Below, one piece after another: positions 63,983-64,000 of a stretch of DNA of 64,000 bases. Source of the DNA: Halocynthiibacter namhaensis (lineage in GTDB: Bacteria; Pseudomonadota; Alphaproteobacteria; Rhodobacterales; Rhodobacteraceae); contig NZ_JWIF01000056.1 of the NCBI RefSeq assembly GCF_000812685.1, forward strand, positions 186,001 to 250,000, in the 5' to 3' direction. The notes under the pieces were generated by a model. It ran no database searches. It was not told where the DNA came from and worked only from the letters and a program-made list of their open reading frames with translations. Numbering within the stretch: position 1 is the stretch's first letter; every line of letters starts with the position of its first letter. The translations under genes and the position numbers were made by a program.

Positions 63983-64000
63983 TTAATACTGGATCAGGAC
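63983..64000 (-). CDS. Possible 3' end of flgA (five codons and stop)
   Basis: On the minus strand the last 18 bases of the window read VLIQY and TAA, 12 bases before the flgH start. FlgA often precedes flgH in this group of bacteria. Too short to identify with certainty. Confidence 0.3.
   Translation of the reverse strand, partial: VLIQY

Noticed and set aside
1-64000. tRNA or rRNA genes, CRISPR arrays, insertion sequences, integrases and attachment sites
   Set aside because: Scanned by eye through all intergenic regions and found none; a tRNA search program would settle the RNA part.

Overview
The window is chromosomal DNA of an alphaproteobacterium, most likely a member of the Rhodobacteraceae (marine Roseobacter group). 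This rests on gene content and order: a serC-serA operon next to a divergent serB, a long RibA with an N-terminal extension, DUF2585, DUF3576, DUF2783 and DUF2793 proteins, TIGR03862-type flavoprotein, IalB-like protein, a Rhodobacter-type porin, and a CnoX / Lon-N / Trm112 / UbiH / amidase / FtsK block. Base composition is moderate in GC. I saw no tRNA, rRNA, CRISPR array, insertion sequence or integrase. The window is densely coded, with no gene-free stretch longer than about 300 bases. It is cut inside galU on the left, and on the right it ends in what may be the last codons of flgA.

Layout. 0-2.9 kb: nucleotide-sugar genes (galU partial, galE with a single-base frameshift, a glycosyltransferase). 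2.9-9.4 kb: a minus-strand run (selO-arfB, a small transcription unit with its own terminator, a YhhQ transporter, an esterase-like protein, mepA, an MFS permease, a thioesterase). 9.5-13.9 kb: yggT, recQ and a convergent soluble hybrid histidine kinase. 14-22.8 kb: thiolase, a MarR regulator, and a divergent homogentisate operon hmgA-maiA-fahA, followed by an unusual metallo-beta-lactamase-fold protein, a flavin aromatic hydroxylase and a 63-residue DUF2783 protein. A perfect palindrome between the -35 and -10 boxes of hmgA is the likely MarR operator. 22.8-30 kb: a solenoid membrane protein, a phosphatase, the serine genes serA, serC and serB with a serC leader RNA candidate, and an asparaginase. 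30-41 kb: ialB-like, rlmN, SDR plus enoyl-CoA hydratase, an MscS channel, a flavoprotein, a GST, and the holA-lptE-leuS operon. 41-50.5 kb: porin, yggS, L,D-transpeptidase-ribA, a response regulator, a LytTR membrane protein (3' frameshift), an MFS permease, xth and a DUF2793 spike-like protein. 50.7-58.6 kb: cnoX, lon-N, trm112, ubiH, amidase, ftsK. 58.7-62.7 kb: a four-gene polyamine-type cluster. 62.7-64 kb: flagellar fliL and flgH.

The most interesting locus is 58.66-62.70 kb. S-adenosylmethionine decarboxylase (speD) is followed by a rhomboid-like membrane protease domain fused to one clear and one degenerate GNAT acetyltransferase domain, then a small lipoprotein, then a seven-helix membrane protein fused to a spermidine-synthase domain. 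A good sigma-70-type promoter with 17-base spacing precedes the four genes. I infer a membrane-associated aminopropyl/acyl modification system; its substrate cannot be read from the sequence. The second point of interest is the extended homogentisate cluster. The flavoprotein plus the tiny DUF2783 protein resemble a two-component 3-hydroxyphenylacetate hydroxylase, and the metallo-beta-lactamase-fold member lacks the Asp-His pair of its metal-binding motif.

Two genes (galE and the LytTR protein) each lack one base relative to an otherwise intact reading frame. Either these are recent inactivating mutations or errors in the assembly; the raw reads would tell.
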